A stretch of DNA of 64,000 nucleotides from Pseudomonadota bacterium (GTDB lineage: Bacteria > Pseudomonadota > Gammaproteobacteria > Burkholderiales > Gallionellaceae): contig JAJYYO010000019.1 of the NCBI GenBank assembly GCA_021800795.1, positions 1-64,000 of the forward strand, given 5' to 3'. Below the pieces are notes generated by a model, which was not told the DNA's origin, searched no databases, and saw only the letters and a program-made list of their open reading frames with translations. Below are positions 32,399-43,285 of this stretch, piece after piece; the first letter of the stretch is position 1, and each line of letters starts with the position of its first letter. The translations under genes and the position numbers were made by a program.

Positions 32399-34312
32399 AT
32401 GCCTATTATTACTTTGCCTGATGGTTCACAGCGCACTTTTGATACGCCAGTTACGGTTGCCGGTGTGGCGCTCAGTATCGGTGCAGGTTTGGCGCGCGCA
32501 ACGCTGGCAGGCCGTGTGGATGGCAGGGAAGTGGACGCTTCGTATTTGATCGAACAGGATGCGCAGCTATCGATTATTACCGACAAGGATGCGGCCGGCG
32601 TGGAGATCATCCGTCACTCCACGGCGCACTTGCTGGCGCATGCGGTCAAGCAGCTGTTTCCCGATGCGCAGGTGACCATCGGTCCGGTGATCGAAGAGGG
32701 ATTTTTCTACGATTTTTCCTATCACCGCCCGTTTACCCCCGAGGATTTACAGGCAATTGAAAAGCGCATGAGCGAGCTGGCAAAAAGCGACATGCCAGTA
32801 ACACGCAAGGTTTTGCCGCGCGACGAAGCTGTTGAGTATTTCAAGGGCATCAACGAACACTATAAGGCGGAAATCATCGAATCCATCCCGGCCGATCAGG
32901 ATGTCTCGCTGTACACGGAAGGCGATTTCACCGACCTGTGTCGCGGCCCGCATGTGCCGTCCACCGGGAAACTCAAGGTCTTTAAATTAATGAAGCTGGC
33001 CGGCGCCTACTGGCGCGGCGATTCGAAGAACGAGATGTTGCAGCGCATATACGGCACGGCCTGGGCAAAAAAGGAAGAGCTGGAAGAATATCTGCACAGG
33101 CTGGAAGAAGCCGAGAAGCGCGATCATCGCAAGCTGGGCAAGTTGCTGGATCTGTTCCACATGCAGGATGAAGCGCCGGGCATGGTGTTCTGGCATCCCA
33201 AGGGCTGGGCCTTGTGGCAGGTGATCGAGCAGTACATGCGCCGTGTGTATTGCGACAACGGCTATCAGGAGATACGCTGCCCGCAGATCATCGATCGCGT
33301 GTTGTGGGAGAAATCCGGTCACTGGGAGCACTTCAAGGCGGGCATGTTCACCACCGAATCTGAAAAGCATGAATTTGCCATCAAGCCGATGAATTGTCCG
33401 GGGCATATCCAGGTTTTCAATTCCGATCTGCGCTCTTATCGCGAACTGCCGCTGCGTTACGGCGAGTTTGGTTCCTGTCACCGCAACGAACCCTCGGGCG
33501 GGTTGCATGGCTTGATGCGGGTGCGCGGCTTCGTGCAGGACGATGGTCATATTTTTTGTACCGAAGATCAGATCGAGGCGGAAGTCACTGCCTTTAATGC
33601 GCTGGTGCTGAAGGTCTACCGCGATTTCGGCTTTCATAATGTTTCGGTGAAGCTGGCGCTGCGTCCCGAGAGTCGGGTGGGTTCCGACGACATCTGGGAC
33701 AAGTCCGAGCTTGCCCTGCGTTCCGCGTTAAAGGCGTCGGGACTGGTCTGGGAGGAGTTGCCGGGCGAAGGCGCTTTCTATGGCCCGAAAATCGAATTTC
33801 ACATCAAGGATGCGATAGGACGTTCCTGGCAGTGCGGCACGATACAGGTGGATTTCTCGATGCCGGGCCGCCTGGGCGCTGAATTCGTCGATGAGGACAA
33901 CACCCGCAAGGTGCCGGTGATGTTGCACCGCGCGATCCTGGGATCGCTCGAACGATTCATCGGCATACTGGTGGAAAATCACGCCGGCGCCTTGCCGTTG
34001 TGGCTGGCGCCGGTGCAGTGCGTATTGCTGAATATTTCGCAGGCGCAGGAGGAATATGCCCGTGAAGTGAACCAATTGTTGCTCGATTCGGGCATACGCG
34101 TGCAATTGGATTTGCGTAATGAGAAGATTACCTATAAAATCCGCGAACATAGCTTGCAGAAACTTCCCTATCAACTCATCGTTGGTGATAAGGAGGTGTC
34201 TGGAAGATTGATTGCCGTGCGTACCCGTAGTGGTGAAGATCTCGGGCAGATGACGATCGACAGTTTAGTCGAGCGTTTCAAGGCTGAAATCAAATCGGGC
34301 AGCACGGTTTAA
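32399..34312 (+). CDS. thrS: Threonyl-tRNA synthetase
   Basis: [49 protein letters not shown]. Confidence 0.97.
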   Translation: MPIITLPDGSQRTFDTPVTVAGVALSIGAGLARATLAGRVDGREVDASYLIEQDAQLSIITDKDAAGVEIIRHSTAHLLAHAVKQLFPDAQVTIGPVIEEGFFYDFSYHRPFTPEDLQAIEKRMSELAKSDMPVTRKVLPRDEAVEYFKGINEHYKAEIIESIPADQDVSLYTEGDFTDLCRGPHVPSTGKLKVFKLMKLAGAYWRGDSKNEMLQRIYGTAWAKKEELEEYLHRLEEAEKRDHRKLGKLLDLFHMQDEAPGMVFWHPKGWALWQVIEQYMRRVYCDNGYQEIRCPQIIDRVLWEKSGHWEHFKAGMFTTESEKHEFAIKPMNCPGHIQVFNSDLRSYRELPLRYGEFGSCHRNEPSGGLHGLMRVRGFVQDDGHIFCTEDQIEAEVTAFNALVLKVYRDFGFHNVSVKLALRPESRVGSDDIWDKSELALRSALKASGLVWEELPGEGAFYGPKIEFHIKDAIGRSWQCGTIQVDFSMPGRLGAEFVDEDNTRKVPVMLHRAILGSLERFIGILVENHAGALPLWLAPVQCVLLNISQAQEEYAREVNQLLLDSGIRVQLDLRNEKITYKIREHSLQKLPYQLIVGDKEVSGRLIAVRTRSGEDLGQMTIDSLVERFKAEIKSGSTV

Positions 34313-34334
34313 TTTTTCATACGGAGACATTCCA

Positions 34335-34859
34335 ATAGCACAGAATAAACTACAGCGCCTCAATGAAATGATTACCGCACCGCAGGTGCGACTCATTGGA
34401 GCAGATAAAGAACCCTTGGGGATCGTGTCCAGCGCAGAAGCATTGCGTCTGGCGGGTGAAGCGGAGCTGGACCTGGTGGAAATCTCGCCTATGGCCGATC
34501 CCCCCGTATGCCGCATCATGGATTTTGGCAAGTTTAAATATGCCGAGAGCAAGAAGCAGCACGAAGCCAAGCTTAAACAGAAGCAGGTGCAGATCAAGGA
34601 AATCAAGTTTCGTCCGGGAACGGATGACGGCGATTACAACATCAAGTTGCGCAATTTGATCAAATTTTTGAATGACGGAGACAAGACCAAGATCACCCTG
34701 CGTTTTCGCGGTCGTGAAATGGCTCACCAGGAAATCGGCATGCGATTGATCGAACGCGTGAGAGCCGATCTGGAGGAATTCGGCATCGTCGAGCAATTCC
34801 CCAAGATGGAAGGCCGTCAGATGGTGATGGTGCTGTCGCCCAAGGGAGCAAAGAAATAA
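34335..34859 (+). CDS. infC: Translation initiation factor IF-3, probable non-canonical AUA (or upstream AUU) start
   Basis: IF3 core [28 protein letters not shown] at 34323-34326 then ATA at 34335; N-terminus [21 protein letters not shown] lies upstream of the first ATG (34368). Confidence 0.85.
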   Translation: MAQNKLQRLNEMITAPQVRLIGADKEPLGIVSSAEALRLAGEAELDLVEISPMADPPVCRIMDFGKFKYAESKKQHEAKLKQKQVQIKEIKFRPGTDDGDYNIKLRNLIKFLNDGDKTKITLRFRGREMAHQEIGMRLIERVRADLEEFGIVEQFPKMEGRQMVMVLSPKGAKK

Positions 34860-34863
34860 GAAG

Positions 34864-34953
34864 CAGACGCTGGTCGTTAGTCGCCAGTCGTCAGTTGGCT
34901 TTGTCGCTACGCGGTTTTTGCTTTAACCAACGACTAGCGACTAGCAGCTGATT
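34864..34953. repeat. Heptamer-repeat cassette with inverted arms between infC and rpmI
   Basis: ctggtcgttagtcgccagtcgtcagttgg ... ccaacga-ctagcga-ctagcag. Confidence 0.85.
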
Positions 34954-35078
34954 TTCTTTCTGATAGCAGGGGTCGATCAGGAAGATGTTTTATAAAGATC
35001 CCCGAAAAATAAGTGGTGTACGGGTTAACAAGTTTTTCCAGTCGGAAAACACCTTCCACCATAACTTAAGGAGCAGTC

Positions 35079-35276
35079 ATGCCTAAGATGAAAACCAAAA
35101 GCGGTGCAGCCAAGCGCTTCAAGATCCGCGCCGGTGGCAGTATCAAGCGTTCGCAAGCCTTCAAGCGTCACATCCTGACCTCGAAGACAACCAAGACCAA
35201 GCGTCAGCTGCGTGGTACGGCGGAAGTTCACTCAACCAATACAGCATCGGTTCGCGCCATGATGCCTTACGCGTAA
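35079..35276 (+). CDS. rpmI: 50S ribosomal protein L35
   Basis: [24 protein letters not shown]. Confidence 0.97.
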   Translation: MPKMKTKSGAAKRFKIRAGGSIKRSQAFKRHILTSKTTKTKRQLRGTAEVHSTNTASVRAMMPYA

Positions 35277-35286
35277 GGAGTAGACC

Positions 35287-35646
35287 ATGCCAAGAGTAAA
35301 ACGTGGCGTCGTCGCCCGCGCAACGCACAAGAAACTGTTAGCCAAGGCTAAGGGTTATCGCGGTCGCCGCAAGAATGTCTACCGTATCGCCAAACAGGCG
35401 GTGATGAAGGCCGGGCAATATGCTTACCGCGATCGCCGTCAAAAGAAGCGTCAGTTCCGTACCCTGTGGATCGCGCGTATCAACGCAGCCGCACGTGAGT
35501 TCGGCATGCCGTACAGCGTATTCATGAATGGCCTGAAAAAGGCGGATATCCAGGTTGACCGCAAGGTATTGTCTGATATCGCTATTTTCGACAAGGCCGC
35601 ATTTGAGCAATTCGTTGTTCAAGCTCGCGCCAGCCTCGCTGTATAA
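35287..35646 (+). CDS. rplT: 50S ribosomal protein L20
   Basis: [39 protein letters not shown]. Confidence 0.97.
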   Translation: MPRVKRGVVARATHKKLLAKAKGYRGRRKNVYRIAKQAVMKAGQYAYRDRRQKKRQFRTLWIARINAAAREFGMPYSVFMNGLKKADIQVDRKVLSDIAIFDKAAFEQFVVQARASLAV

Positions 35647-35730
35647 GTAGTCTCGCGGTCTTGTTTGATGTGAAACTCGCGTAAGCGTTCGTTTGCCTCC
35701 TCTCCCTCCGGGAGAGGATTGAAGTGAGGG

Positions 35731-35814
35731 AAACGGGCATGGCGAGTTTGCGAGTTGATGCCAATTGGGCGTATCACTGCATTATCAGGGGCGGCATATT
35801 CGCCATGCCCGTTT
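35731..35814. repeat. 15-bp perfect inverted repeat with 54-nt spacer
   Basis: AAACGGGCATGGCGA (35731-35745) / TCGCCATGCCCGTTT (35800-35814). Confidence 0.9.
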
Positions 35815-35826
35815 GACTGCGTAATT

Positions 35827-36845
<1,019 letters not shown>

Positions 36846-36850
36846 AAATC

Positions 36851-39202
36851 ATGAAATTTTCAGAAAACTGGTTAAGAACCTGGGTAAACCCCGAACTGAC
36901 AAGCGATGAACTGGGCCATGTATTGACGATGGCAGGACTCGAAGTCGAGGACCTGGCGCCGGTCGCATCCGAATTCAACAACGTGGTGGTGGCTCAGGTG
37001 CTGTCGGTTGAAAAACATCCCGATGCGGATCGCCTGAACGTCTGTCAGGTGAATGTGGGGGACGCCGAGCCGCTGACTATCGTGTGCGGCGCAGCCAACG
37101 TGGCCGCAGGTTTAAAGGTGCCTTGTGCGCGCATCGGCGCGGTATTGCCCGGCGATTTCAGGATCAAACAGGCCAAGGTGCGCGGTGTTGCCTCGTTAGG
37201 TATGCTTTGTTCGGCTGTCGAGCTGGGGTTGGCAACGGAGAGCGAAGGTCTGTGGATTCTTCCTGTTGATGCGCCAGTGGGCATGAGTCTGCGCGAGTAT
37301 CTCGATCTGGATGACAAGCTATTTACCCTGAAGCTCACGCCGAATCGCAGCGATTGTTCCGGCATGAAGGGTATCGCTCGCGAAGTGGCGGCGCTGACCG
37401 GCAGCGAACTCAAGTCAATAACAATTGAAGCGCAGCCAGTCACGCTGGACGAACAGTTGCCGGTAATTGTGAAGGATGCACAGGCTTGTCCGCTGTATTG
37501 CGGTCGAAGGGTGACGGGGGTGAATGCAGCAGCAATTACGCCGGTCTGGATGCAGCGTCGCCTGGAGCGTAGCGGGCTGCGCACGATTAACGCCATAGTG
37601 GATATCACCAACTATGTGATGATGGAGCAGGGGCAACCGATGCATGCCTTTGATTCGGATAAACTCACAGGCGGCATCACGGTACGTCGCGCGCACAAGG
37701 ATGAGTCGCTGACCTTGCTTAACGATCAGGCCATCGTGCTGGACGAAGAAGTGCTGGTGATCGCCGATGATGCGAAGGTTTTGGCGCTGGCCGGTATCAT
37801 GGGCGGGCAGGGCAGTGGTGTGGATGCGAGCACAAAGGATGTGTTTCTGGAGGCGGCATTTTTTCATCCCGATGCGATTGCAGGCCGTGCGCGTCGATAT
37901 GGTCTGGCGACGGATTCTTCGTTCCGCTTCGAGCGCGGTGTGGATTTCGCGGCAACCCGTCAGGCTCTGGAGCGCGCCACGCAATTGCTCCTTGAAATCT
38001 GCGGCGGACAAGTCGGCGAGATTACAGAGGTTCGCGGTGAAATGCCTGTTCGTTCTGCGATCGCCTTGCGCGCCTCCCGTGTGGCCCGTGTGCTGGGCGT
38101 TGCACTTGATGTCGATAAAATTGCCGGTCTGCTCAGGCGTTTACAGTTTGAATTTACTTTAACTGGTGAAGAGTATAGCGTGACGCCCCCCGGTTTTCGC
38201 TTCGATTTGTCCATAGAGTCGGATCTGATCGAAGAAGTCGCCCGTCTGTATGGCTACGACAATATTCCGGCGCTGGCGCCATATGCGGCGTTGACCATGT
38301 TGCCGTGCAGCGAAGCAGAACGACCCCTGGCAAAAATTCAGCAAACACTGGTTGGGCGTGATTATCAGGAAATCGTAAGCCTGGCCTTTGTCGAAGAGCA
38401 GGTCGAGCGCGATTTATGCGGAAACGACAACCCGGTGGCCTTGCAAAATCCGCTTGCAAGCAATCTGGCGGTGATGCGCAGCTCTCTGATCGGCGGGCTG
38501 GTCGGCGCCTTGCGCTTCAATCTTAATCGCAAACAGGCGCGCGTGCGCTTGTTCGAAGCGGGGGCGTGTTTTGCCAAAGCAGGTAACAAATACCTGCAAA
38601 CCCAGCGTCTGTCAGGGATCGCCTATGGTGATCGTCTGCCTGAACAATGGGGTGCCAAAGCTGCACCGGTTGATTTCTACGATGTGAAGGCGGATGTGGA
38701 AGCCCTGTTTGCACCACGCGTGCTGCGTTTTGTCGCTGCGGCGCATCCGGCTTTGCACCCGGGGCGTTCGGCACAGATTTATTGCGCTGATAAAATGGCG
38801 GGGTGGATAGGCGAGTTGCATCCGCAATGGCAGCAGGATATGGCGCATGCGTGCATCTGGTTCGAGGTGGAGCTGGATGTGTTAATGCAAGCGCAGGTGC
38901 CGCGCATGAGCGAAATTGCCAGGTTTTTGCCTGTGCGTCGCGATCTGGCGGTGATGGTGGCGGAACAGGTCTCCGCGCAAAGTCTGACTGATGCCATGCT
39001 GAACGCTGCTGCGCCGTATGTGCAGGAAGTTGTTTTGTTTGATGTATATCGGGGGCAGGGCGTGATTCAGGGCAAAAAAAGTCTTGCATTCCGCGTGTCG
39101 TTACAAGATACTCAAAAAACGCTGACCGATGCAGAAATAGAACCGAGTATCGCGTTATTGGTGGATGTTTTGAACAGGCAAGGCGCGCAGTTGCGCATGT
39201 AA
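36851..39202 (+). CDS. pheT: Phenylalanyl-tRNA synthetase beta subunit
   Basis: MKFSENWLRTWVNPELTSDELGHVLTMAGLEVE; B3/B4 and B5 domains. Confidence 0.97.
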   Translation: MKFSENWLRTWVNPELTSDELGHVLTMAGLEVEDLAPVASEFNNVVVAQVLSVEKHPDADRLNVCQVNVGDAEPLTIVCGAANVAAGLKVPCARIGAVLPGDFRIKQAKVRGVASLGMLCSAVELGLATESEGLWILPVDAPVGMSLREYLDLDDKLFTLKLTPNRSDCSGMKGIAREVAALTGSELKSITIEAQPVTLDEQLPVIVKDAQACPLYCGRRVTGVNAAAITPVWMQRRLERSGLRTINAIVDITNYVMMEQGQPMHAFDSDKLTGGITVRRAHKDESLTLLNDQAIVLDEEVLVIADDAKVLALAGIMGGQGSGVDASTKDVFLEAAFFHPDAIAGRARRYGLATDSSFRFERGVDFAATRQALERATQLLLEICGGQVGEITEVRGEMPVRSAIALRASRVARVLGVALDVDKIAGLLRRLQFEFTLTGEEYSVTPPGFRFDLSIESDLIEEVARLYGYDNIPALAPYAALTMLPCSEAERPLAKIQQTLVGRDYQEIVSLAFVEEQVERDLCGNDNPVALQNPLASNLAVMRSSLIGGLVGALRFNLNRKQARVRLFEAGACFAKAGNKYLQTQRLSGIAYGDRLPEQWGAKAAPVDFYDVKADVEALFAPRVLRFVAAAHPALHPGRSAQIYCADKMAGWIGELHPQWQQDMAHACIWFEVELDVLMQAQVPRMSEIARFLPVRRDLAVMVAEQVSAQSLTDAMLNAAAPYVQEVVLFDVYRGQGVIQGKKSLAFRVSLQDTQKTLTDAEIEPSIALLVDVLNRQGAQLRM

Positions 39203-39208
39203 GGGGAG

Positions 39209-39523
39209 ATGATGGTAACAACATTAACAAAAGCTGAGTTGGCCGATTTGCTGTTTGCGAAGGTCGGACTGAATAAACGCGAAGCCAAGGATATGGTGGA
39301 GGCTTTTTTCGAAGAAATTCGTGTGCAACTGGAGTTAGGCGAGAGCGTAAAGCTGTCCGGTTTCGGTAATTTTCAGCTGCGTGACAAGCCGCAACGTCCC
39401 GGGCGCAATCCCAAGACGGGCAAGGAAATTCCGATTTCGGCACGCCGTGTGGTGACATTTCACCCCAGTCAGAAGCTGAAAACGATCGTGGAAAAGTCCT
39501 ATCATGGAACCCCACAAACCTGA
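39209..39523 (+). CDS. ihfA: Integration host factor subunit alpha
   Basis: [33 protein letters not shown]...[29 protein letters not shown]. Confidence 0.96.
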   Translation: MMVTTLTKAELADLLFAKVGLNKREAKDMVEAFFEEIRVQLELGESVKLSGFGNFQLRDKPQRPGRNPKTGKEIPISARRVVTFHPSQKLKTIVEKSYHGTPQT

Positions 39524-39899
39524 TTCAGAACTTCCGCCTATTCCCGCCAAACGCTATTTCACCATCGGTGAGGTCAGCGAACTGTGCGGGGTGAAAGCGC
39601 ATGTGTTGCGTTACTGGGAGCAGGAATTTACCCAGCTTAACCCGGTCAAGCGCAGCGGCAATCGCAGATACTATCAGCATCATGAAGTGGTGCTGATACG
39701 GCGCATCCGCGAACTGCTGTACGAGCAGGGTTTTACCATCAGCGGCGCCCGCAACAAGCTGGACGGCGCTCGCGAACCTGCCAATCAGTCTGAACAGGTT
39801 GCAGCGGAAGCATCAGGTCGTGCTGATGTCGCATCGTGCCTCGATGTTGCCGCGTTAAAACGCGAAATTCGCGACATCATCGCTCTGCTGGACGCGTAA
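39504..39899 (+). CDS. MerR-family transcriptional regulator
   Basis: [43 protein letters not shown]; conserved downstream of ihfA. Confidence 0.93.
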   Translation: MEPHKPDSELPPIPAKRYFTIGEVSELCGVKAHVLRYWEQEFTQLNPVKRSGNRRYYQHHEVVLIRRIRELLYEQGFTISGARNKLDGAREPANQSEQVAAEASGRADVASCLDVAALKREIRDIIALLDA

Positions 39900-39942
39900 A
39901 AATCCTCCGTTCTTTGGCTTGCTCTGTTATAATGTCAAGCTT

Positions 39943-40019
<77 letters not shown>

Positions 40020-40194
40020 GTTAAATCAAGTGGTAAGTTGTTGTTCCTGCGGTGAGCGGGTGCTTGTGTTGCCAAACATTGAATCAGGTTTTCTCCACTT
40101 CAGATCGCAGCTGCCTGATTTTTTTATTCCATGGCCGTTCCCGAAGCAGGATTTTGAGCTATTCTGATCGCTTCTGCGTATAAGGATTAGAACA

Positions 40195-40977
40195 ATGATC
40201 ATGCCTGTCCTGTTTTTGTCGCATGGTGCGCCCAGCTTGCCGCTTGATGAGGGCGACACGGGGGCGGCCTGGCGACAAATTGCCGCAAGGCTCCCGCGCC
40301 CCTTGTCTATTCTGGCGATTTCCGCGCATTGGGAAACACGCATTCCGACTGTCGGCAGTGCCGTTCATCCGGAAACCATCCACGATTTCAGCGGTTTTCC
40401 GGAGGCGCTGTATGAACTTCGCTACCCCGCGCCCGGGGCGCCGCAACTGGCAACGGAGGTGGTGCAGCGTTTGCGGCAGGCGGGGATAGAAGCGGAACTC
40501 GATGAGACACGCGGTCTTGATCACGGCGCGTGGATACCCTTGAGTCTGATGTATCCGCACGGCGTTATTCCGGTCACGCAACTCTCAATCCAGCCGGAGC
40601 AGACCCCGGACTGGCACCTCGCTCTGGGTCGTGCGTTGCGCCCGTTGCGCGAGGCGGGCGTCCTGATCTTGGGCAGCGGTGCGATCACGCACAATCTGCG
40701 CGCTATTTTCGGGCATGCGCCGGGAGAGTCTGCGCCAGCGTGGGTTATTGAATTTTGCGACTGGATTGCAGACAGAATTAAGGCGGGTGATCTTGCCTCA
40801 CTCCTTGCTTATCGCACACTCGCTCCGTATGCCGTGCAGAACCATCCCAGCGATGAGCACTTGCTGCCGCTGTTCGTGGCGCTCGGTGCGGCGCATGACA
40901 TTGCCGATTCGCAGCACATGAATCGTGTGATGACCTATGGCATGCTGGCGATGGATGCGTTTGAATTTGCCGCTTGA
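40195..40977 (+). CDS. DODA-type (LigB-like) extradiol ring-cleavage dioxygenase
   Basis: MPVLFLSHGAPSLPLDEGD, ISAHWETR, LDHGAWIPLSLMYP, ILGSGAITHNLR. Confidence 0.92.
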   Translation: MIMPVLFLSHGAPSLPLDEGDTGAAWRQIAARLPRPLSILAISAHWETRIPTVGSAVHPETIHDFSGFPEALYELRYPAPGAPQLATEVVQRLRQAGIEAELDETRGLDHGAWIPLSLMYPHGVIPVTQLSIQPEQTPDWHLALGRALRPLREAGVLILGSGAITHNLRAIFGHAPGESAPAWVIEFCDWIADRIKAGDLASLLAYRTLAPYAVQNHPSDEHLLPLFVALGAAHDIADSQHMNRVMTYGMLAMDAFEFAA

Positions 40978-41004
40978 TTCCGCCATCGAAAAATAAGCCG
41001 AAAA

Positions 41005-41490
41005 TCAGGGAGTCTCGGGCCTGTTTTCGATGAACAGTGCGTGGGCCGCATCATGTACCATTCCGGACAGCGCCTTGTCGTCGGGTTCGTCGCCTACCGA
41101 GGGGTGGGTATCCATGGTCATCTGGTAGTTCCCGTTAAGGTACAGCTTGACCTCGGCTCTGAGATACGTTTCCAGATTTGCAGGCGAAGGAAATCCGCTA
41201 TGGGAGCCGCCCTTCCATACTTTGCGCAAAGTCTTGAAAAACCAGACCGCCCGGTTGGGTGCGGTTTGCCCGGCAGGTTGCGATGCAACAAAATGCCAGG
41301 GAGCCGCAATTTCCTCCTGCATTCTGCTGGCCAAATAGCCGGCCAACTGCGCCTGCGTGTAGCCTGGAACTGTCCCCGATACCTCAACCACGATAGTGCT
41401 GGAATCAGGCGATGCAGAGGGTGTGGCGGCAGCCGCATCGGTTGCAAAAAATGCAAAAATAATCGCCGTTGTTAAAATTATTCCAGCCAT
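41005..41490 (-). CDS. Hypothetical exported protein
   Basis: MAGIILTTAIIFAFFATDAAAATPSA signal peptide, then about 135 aa with no recognised motif. Confidence 0.65.
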   Translation of the reverse strand: MAGIILTTAIIFAFFATDAAAATPSASPDSSTIVVEVSGTVPGYTQAQLAGYLASRMQEEIAAPWHFVASQPAGQTAPNRAVWFFKTLRKVWKGGSHSGFPSPANLETYLRAEVKLYLNGNYQMTMDTHPSVGDEPDDKALSGMVHDAAHALFIENRPETP

Positions 41491-41539
41491 GGTGAGTTTG
41501 CCTTTCAAGCTTTGAAAGATGAGTGACAGACTTGCCTCG

Positions 41540-42898
41540 TTAAAATTCCTTGTGCACGCGGGCGCCGAAGAACGAGATCGGCCCGCGGTCGCGGTTATAA
41601 GCAGGATTGACGATATACTGGTAATCGAGTGTAAGCAATAAATGCTCAATCGCATCGACGGAATATGAGTAATAGGTTTCCATGATTTTTTCCAGACCGT
41701 AATGGGGTAGTTGTCCGTCTCCTATCAATATTCCCATTCCGCCGGCTGCAAAATAATTGCGGGCATTGCCGGACAAGCCATTGGCTACCACCGATAAACC
41801 GGCGGTGTCGTCGTGACGCCCCCAGCGATCACCCTTGAGAGACAGTCCCGCAGCGACTGACTGGTTGATCTCGGTAAATTCAAAAGCCTCCTTGCTGCCA
41901 TTGTTCATGCTGGCACGGGCAAAGGCGCCCAGATCGGCGGATAGCTCCTGTTCGACGTTGACCGCAGCGCCCGGACGCGAGCTATAACGCCGAACCAGTG
42001 CAGTGTCCGGCGTACTGTGGGTTTGCCTGGCCAGCAGCAAGGCATCCGCGTAACTTCCCATATTTCCCTGATTGACGAATCCCAGCAGCTTAACCTTGCC
42101 GGGATGCCCGTGCAATTGATGTCTCTCTTCCAGTTCGGCTACCCATTCGTGCTGGCTGAAGGTAGGATCCAGTACGGTGGTATTCGGAATGGTGGAGAGG
42201 TCGAAAAATCCGCCGCGCAAGGTCCATCTGGATTGTGTCCATTCAATTGAAGCGCCCTTGGTGAATCCCCATGCATCGGCCGCATAGTCGAATGCGCCTG
42301 AGTCCACAATTGACCAGTTCAAAAAATCCGAACGGGGATCATGCGCGTAGGTGTTGGTATCGAAAATATCCACGACGGAAAGTTTTCCTATCGTCAGAAT
42401 GACGTTGTCTGCCGATTGAGTGCGTCCCAGCTGATTGGCCGCCGGGGCGATGGTTTGCTCTTCCCCCCCCAGATTGACGACCTGGCGATAAAACGCTCTG
42501 GGCAGGCGCAGATAGGGCGTGTTGGCGCCTACCTTGTAGGCTTCGCCACTTGGAAAGCCGGCTACCCCAACGGTATTGCTCAGACCGAATCCCTGGTCTA
42601 TTTCCGGATTGACCCAAAGCTCGCCATTCCCTATACGCACGCCGGCAAATAGCGTGAGATCGGTTGTTTCGGCATCTCTGTTGGCCGGATTTAAACTGTT
42701 TTGCCCCTGATAAGGCGATGCGAATCCCGCGTGAGATTGGACAACGCCGGTAAATTGGCCGTACATGCCCCAGGATTGTTGTCCGCTTAGTGTGGCAACA
42801 GGGTCATCGGCGCCCGGAGTCTCCTGGGTTGGTGCGGCTATTGCGAGATGAGAAAAATAAAGCGCGGAAAACAAGGCTATCGGGATTTGTTTTGTCAT
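41540..42898 (-). CDS. Carbohydrate porin, OprB family
   Basis: Signal peptide then SWGMYGQFTGVVQSHAGFASPYQGQNSL...; C-terminal FGARVHKEF. Confidence 0.85.
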   Translation of the reverse strand: MTKQIPIALFSALYFSHLAIAAPTQETPGADDPVATLSGQQSWGMYGQFTGVVQSHAGFASPYQGQNSLNPANRDAETTDLTLFAGVRIGNGELWVNPEIDQGFGLSNTVGVAGFPSGEAYKVGANTPYLRLPRAFYRQVVNLGGEEQTIAPAANQLGRTQSADNVILTIGKLSVVDIFDTNTYAHDPRSDFLNWSIVDSGAFDYAADAWGFTKGASIEWTQSRWTLRGGFFDLSTIPNTTVLDPTFSQHEWVAELEERHQLHGHPGKVKLLGFVNQGNMGSYADALLLARQTHSTPDTALVRRYSSRPGAAVNVEQELSADLGAFARASMNNGSKEAFEFTEINQSVAAGLSLKGDRWGRHDDTAGLSVVANGLSGNARNYFAAGGMGILIGDGQLPHYGLEKIMETYYSYSVDAIEHLLLTLDYQYIVNPAYNRDRGPISFFGARVHKEF

Positions 42899-43285
42899 AT
42901 TGCAGAACCTGACATGCCGCAGTAAGGCAATGTTTATTGTTGGATTTAACATCAATGAAATAATATGAAAGTAATGTTGCAGAAATGCTACGGTCTTTTG
43001 CGTTCTCCGGCGATTGGTTCGCTGACAGTCATGGTAGCATTCAGACACTGTCAGTGCGGGTAAAGCGTTAAAGCGAAAAAAAGTGCTCGGGCTGTTCCGG
43101 TTATCTAAAAGATGAATTCTATTCTCATGCTGCTTGTAGCGAGATGACTTGTGCAGGCTCGATATATACGGATTTGGCGCCAATAAACCATTCAAGTTCG
43201 ATGCTCATAAGGGCTATAGCCAACGAAAAGTCTGATAGACTTTCCATATTATCATGAACCGTTTTTTCGACGCTTACGACCCGGC

